Source of the DNA: an uncultured Desulfovibrionaceae bacterium
GTDB taxonomy: Bacteria; Desulfobacterota; Desulfovibrionia; Desulfovibrionales; Desulfovibrionaceae
Length of the DNA: 6,201 bases
Assembly (NCBI GenBank): GCA_949427775.1
Contig: CASQEL010000129.1
Location: 1-6,201, forward strand
Reading direction: 5' to 3'
A program made the position numbers and the translations under genes. Numbering within the stretch: position 1 is the stretch's first letter; every line of letters begins with the position of its first letter. Positions 4,431-6,201 of this stretch are shown here, one piece after another. The notes below the pieces were generated by a model, which made no database searches, was not told where the DNA came from, and saw only the letters and a list, made by a program, of their open reading frames with translations.

Positions 4431-6201
4431 AGCGCATCCCTCCCTTTTTAAACGGTTCCTCACAATCCGCGCGGATCAGCTCGGCTACCTCGGCCAATGT
4501 TTTGCAACCGAGGTTTTCACCGCTGCGCAACCGGACGTTCACGCCGCCCGCTTCCAGTTCCTTGTCCCCCACCACGAGAATATAGGGGATCTTGGCGAGC
4601 TGCGCTTCACGGACTTTGAAGCCGAGTTTCTCATTTCGCGTATCGGCTTCCACGCGTACGCCGATGGAGCGCAACTGTTCGCGCGCTTTTTCGGCAAAAT
4701 CATTGTGGGCGTCGGTGACCGTGAGCAGCCGGGCCTGCACGGGCGCGATCCAGGTGGGCAGCGCCCCGGCGTACTGTTCAATCAGCACGCCTATGAAGCG
4801 CTCCAACGATCCCATGATGGCGCGGTGGACCATGACCGGCCGGTGCCTTTCGCCATCCTGCCCCACATATACCAGATCGAATCGTTCCGGCAAGGTGAAA
4901 TCGCACTGAATAGTGGAACACTGCCACTCGCGGCCGATGCAGTCCAGCAGGCGAACATCGATTTTCGGACCGTAGAACGCCCCGTCTCCGGCATTGATGG
5001 TGTAGGGAATGCCCGCTCGTTCCACAGCCTTGATCAGCGCCGAGGTGGCCACTTCCCACGCTTCGTCCGTGCCGATGCTTTTTTCCGGTCGGGTAGACAC
5101 CGCCACCTTGTATTCAAAACCGAACAACTGCATGAGGTCGCGGATCAGGCCGATGACCTTGATGATTTCGTCTTCCAGCTGCTCGGGAGCGCATAGAATG
5201 TGCGCGTCGTCCTGGGTGAACTGACGCACGCGCAACAACCCGTGCAGCACACCCGACTTTTCATGCCGGTGCACCACGCCCAGCTCGAAATACCGCTGCG
5301 GCAGATCCCGGTAACTGCGCAGAGAATTTTTGTAAATGAGCATGTGCGAAATGCAGTTCATGGGCTTGATGCCGTAGGCATCGTCCTCGATCTGCGTAAA
5401 GTACATGTTCTCGCGGTAGTTGTCATAGTGCCCGGAACGCTGCCAGGTTTCCACACGCAGCAGTTGCGGCCCCTGCACGATGTCGTAATCGCGCTTCAGA
5501 TGCTCCTTGCGCCAGAAGTCTTCCAGAATGGTACGCACAAGCATGCCCTTGGGCAGCCAGAACACCATGCCCGGCGCCACATCCTCATGGAAGGTGAAGA
5601 GATCCAGCTCGCGCCCCAGCTTGCGATGGTCGCGGCGTTTGGCCTCTTCCAGACGGTGCAGATAGTCCTTGAGGGCTTTTTCGTCCGCAAAGGCCGTTCC
5701 GTAAAGACGGGAAAGCATGGGATTTTTTTCGTCTCCACGCCAATAGGCCCCGGCCACGGACAGCAGCTTGACGGCCTTGGCGAATCCCGTATGCGGCACG
5801 TGCGGTCCGCGGCAGAGATCCACGAAATCCCCACATTGATACAGGGACACGCTGTCTCCCGGAAGATCGGAAATGATTTCAACTTTGTAGGTTTCGCCCA
5901 GCTCCTTGAATCTGCGCAAGGCCTCGTCTTTGGAAATTTCCGTGCGCACAAAGGGATGAGCGGCCGCGACGATCTTCTGCATCTCGGCTTCGATGGCCGG
6001 GAAATCATCGCTGGAGAACGGGCGTTCCACGTCGAAATCATAGTAAAAACCGTTGTCGATGGAAGGGCCGATGGTCACTTTGGCCTTGGGGAACAGCTTC
6101 TGTACTGCGGCGGCCATAATGTGCGCGGCGGAGTGGCGGACGAGCGCCAGGCCTTCGGGAGAATCGGCGTACACAGGCTCCAGCGTGGCGGCGTCCGGAG
6201 G
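4417..6201 (-). CDS. thrS: Threonyl-tRNA synthetase, 5' end outside window
   Basis: ThrRS is the class II enzyme that charges tRNA-Thr and hydrolyses Ser-tRNA-Thr. The frame is open from 6201, giving 594 visible residues; alignment to E. coli ThrRS zinc ligands suggests about 51 are missing, that is most of the TGS domain. An apparent GTG start at 6174 is an internal Val codon, since coding continues upstream as PPDAATLEP. Visible-residue order: editing domain with HSAAH (His23, His27) and DLCRGPH (Cys130, His134); catalytic core with zinc ligands Cys283 (KPMNC), His334 (QDDAH) and His459 (VMVH); motif 2 at 312-329 (RHEKSGVLHGLLRVRQFT); motif 3 at 461-479 (AIMGSLERFIGVLIEQYAG); then the anticodon-binding domain from about 485 (APVQARLLTVTDAHNDFAEK) to the end MRYSFA. 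All expected key residues are present. Its tail carries the infC ribosome site, so infC is probably translationally coupled. Any tRNA-mimic operator upstream of thrS is outside the window. Confidence 0.98.
   Translation of the reverse strand, partial: PPDAATLEPVYADSPEGLALVRHSAAHIMAAAVQKLFPKAKVTIGPSIDNGFYYDFDVERPFSSDDFPAIEAEMQKIVAAAHPFVRTEISKDEALRRFKELGETYKVEIISDLPGDSVSLYQCGDFVDLCRGPHVPHTGFAKAVKLLSVAGAYWRGDEKNPMLSRLYGTAFADEKALKDYLHRLEEAKRRDHRKLGRELDLFTFHEDVAPGMVFWLPKGMLVRTILEDFWRKEHLKRDYDIVQGPQLLRVETWQRSGHYDNYRENMYFTQIEDDAYGIKPMNCISHMLIYKNSLRSYRDLPQRYFELGVVHRHEKSGVLHGLLRVRQFTQDDAHILCAPEQLEDEIIKVIGLIRDLMQLFGFEYKVAVSTRPEKSIGTDEAWEVATSALIKAVERAGIPYTINAGDGAFYGPKIDVRLLDCIGREWQCSTIQCDFTLPERFDLVYVGQDGERHRPVMVHRAIMGSLERFIGVLIEQYAGALPTWIAPVQARLLTVTDAHNDFAEKAREQLRSIGVRVEADTRNEKLGFKVREAQLAKIPYILVVGDKELEAGGVNVRLRSGENLGCKTLAEVAELIRADCEEPFKKGGMRYSFA
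4438..4444 (-). promoter_or_regulatory. Shine-Dalgarno that decides the infC start
   Basis: GGGAGGG on the transcribed strand, inside the last codons of thrS, is the strongest ribosome site near the thrS-infC junction. It is seven bases from ATA (4430) but 22 bases from the first in-frame ATG (4415), too far for normal use. The ATG that follows it directly (4437-4435) is in the thrS frame and encodes a Met six residues from the ThrRS C-terminus. Confidence 0.6.

Noticed and set aside
4216..5196. 326-codon plus-strand frame opposite thrS and infC
   Set aside because: It is antisense to highly conserved ThrRS and IF3 coding sequence and shows no domain.
1..6201. Mobile elements, CRISPR arrays, tRNA genes or a defence system
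   Set aside because: No transposase, repeat-spacer array, cloverleaf or terminal repeats were seen; the window is a core translation cluster.

Overview
The window holds the classic thrS-infC-rpmI-rplT-pheS-pheT translation cluster. It lies entirely on the minus strand, so transcription runs from 6201 towards 1. Both outer genes are cut by the window edges: thrS lacks its first ~51 codons (TGS domain) and pheT lacks its C-terminal ~330 codons. The DNA is GC-rich, third codon positions favour G/C, and rpmI, rplT and infC carry strong Shine-Dalgarno sequences. Protein style (for example a PheS with a CxxC...CxxC insertion and a ThrRS with a ...TIQCDF motif) suggests a Gram-negative bacterium, possibly a Desulfovibrio-like sulfate reducer. 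That placement is an impression, not a computed result.

Layout in transcription order: thrS (threonyl-tRNA synthetase, 6201-4417, partial); infC (IF3), which overlaps the thrS end and probably starts at a non-standard ATA codon; a 215-base spacer with a terminator-like hairpin overlapping the infC stop and several further hairpins; rpmI (bL35); a 137-base spacer with a long-range complementary pair; rplT (bL20); a 107-base spacer with a stable hairpin; pheS (PheRS alpha); a short GTG-started gene of unknown function encoding a probable exported Gly/Pro-rich protein; an 81-base spacer with a GC hairpin; and pheT (PheRS beta, partial).

Functionally the genes form one translation module: two aminoacyl-tRNA synthetases, an initiation factor and two large-subunit proteins. 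In E. coli the same cluster is autoregulated by IF3 through a non-AUG infC start, by L20 on rpmI-rplT, and by attenuation at pheST. Here the infC start and the structured spacers suggest similar controls, but no Phe-rich leader peptide is visible before pheS. The most unusual point is the small probable secreted-protein gene inserted between pheS and pheT, which encode the two subunits of one enzyme. All long plus-strand ORFs are antisense shadows.
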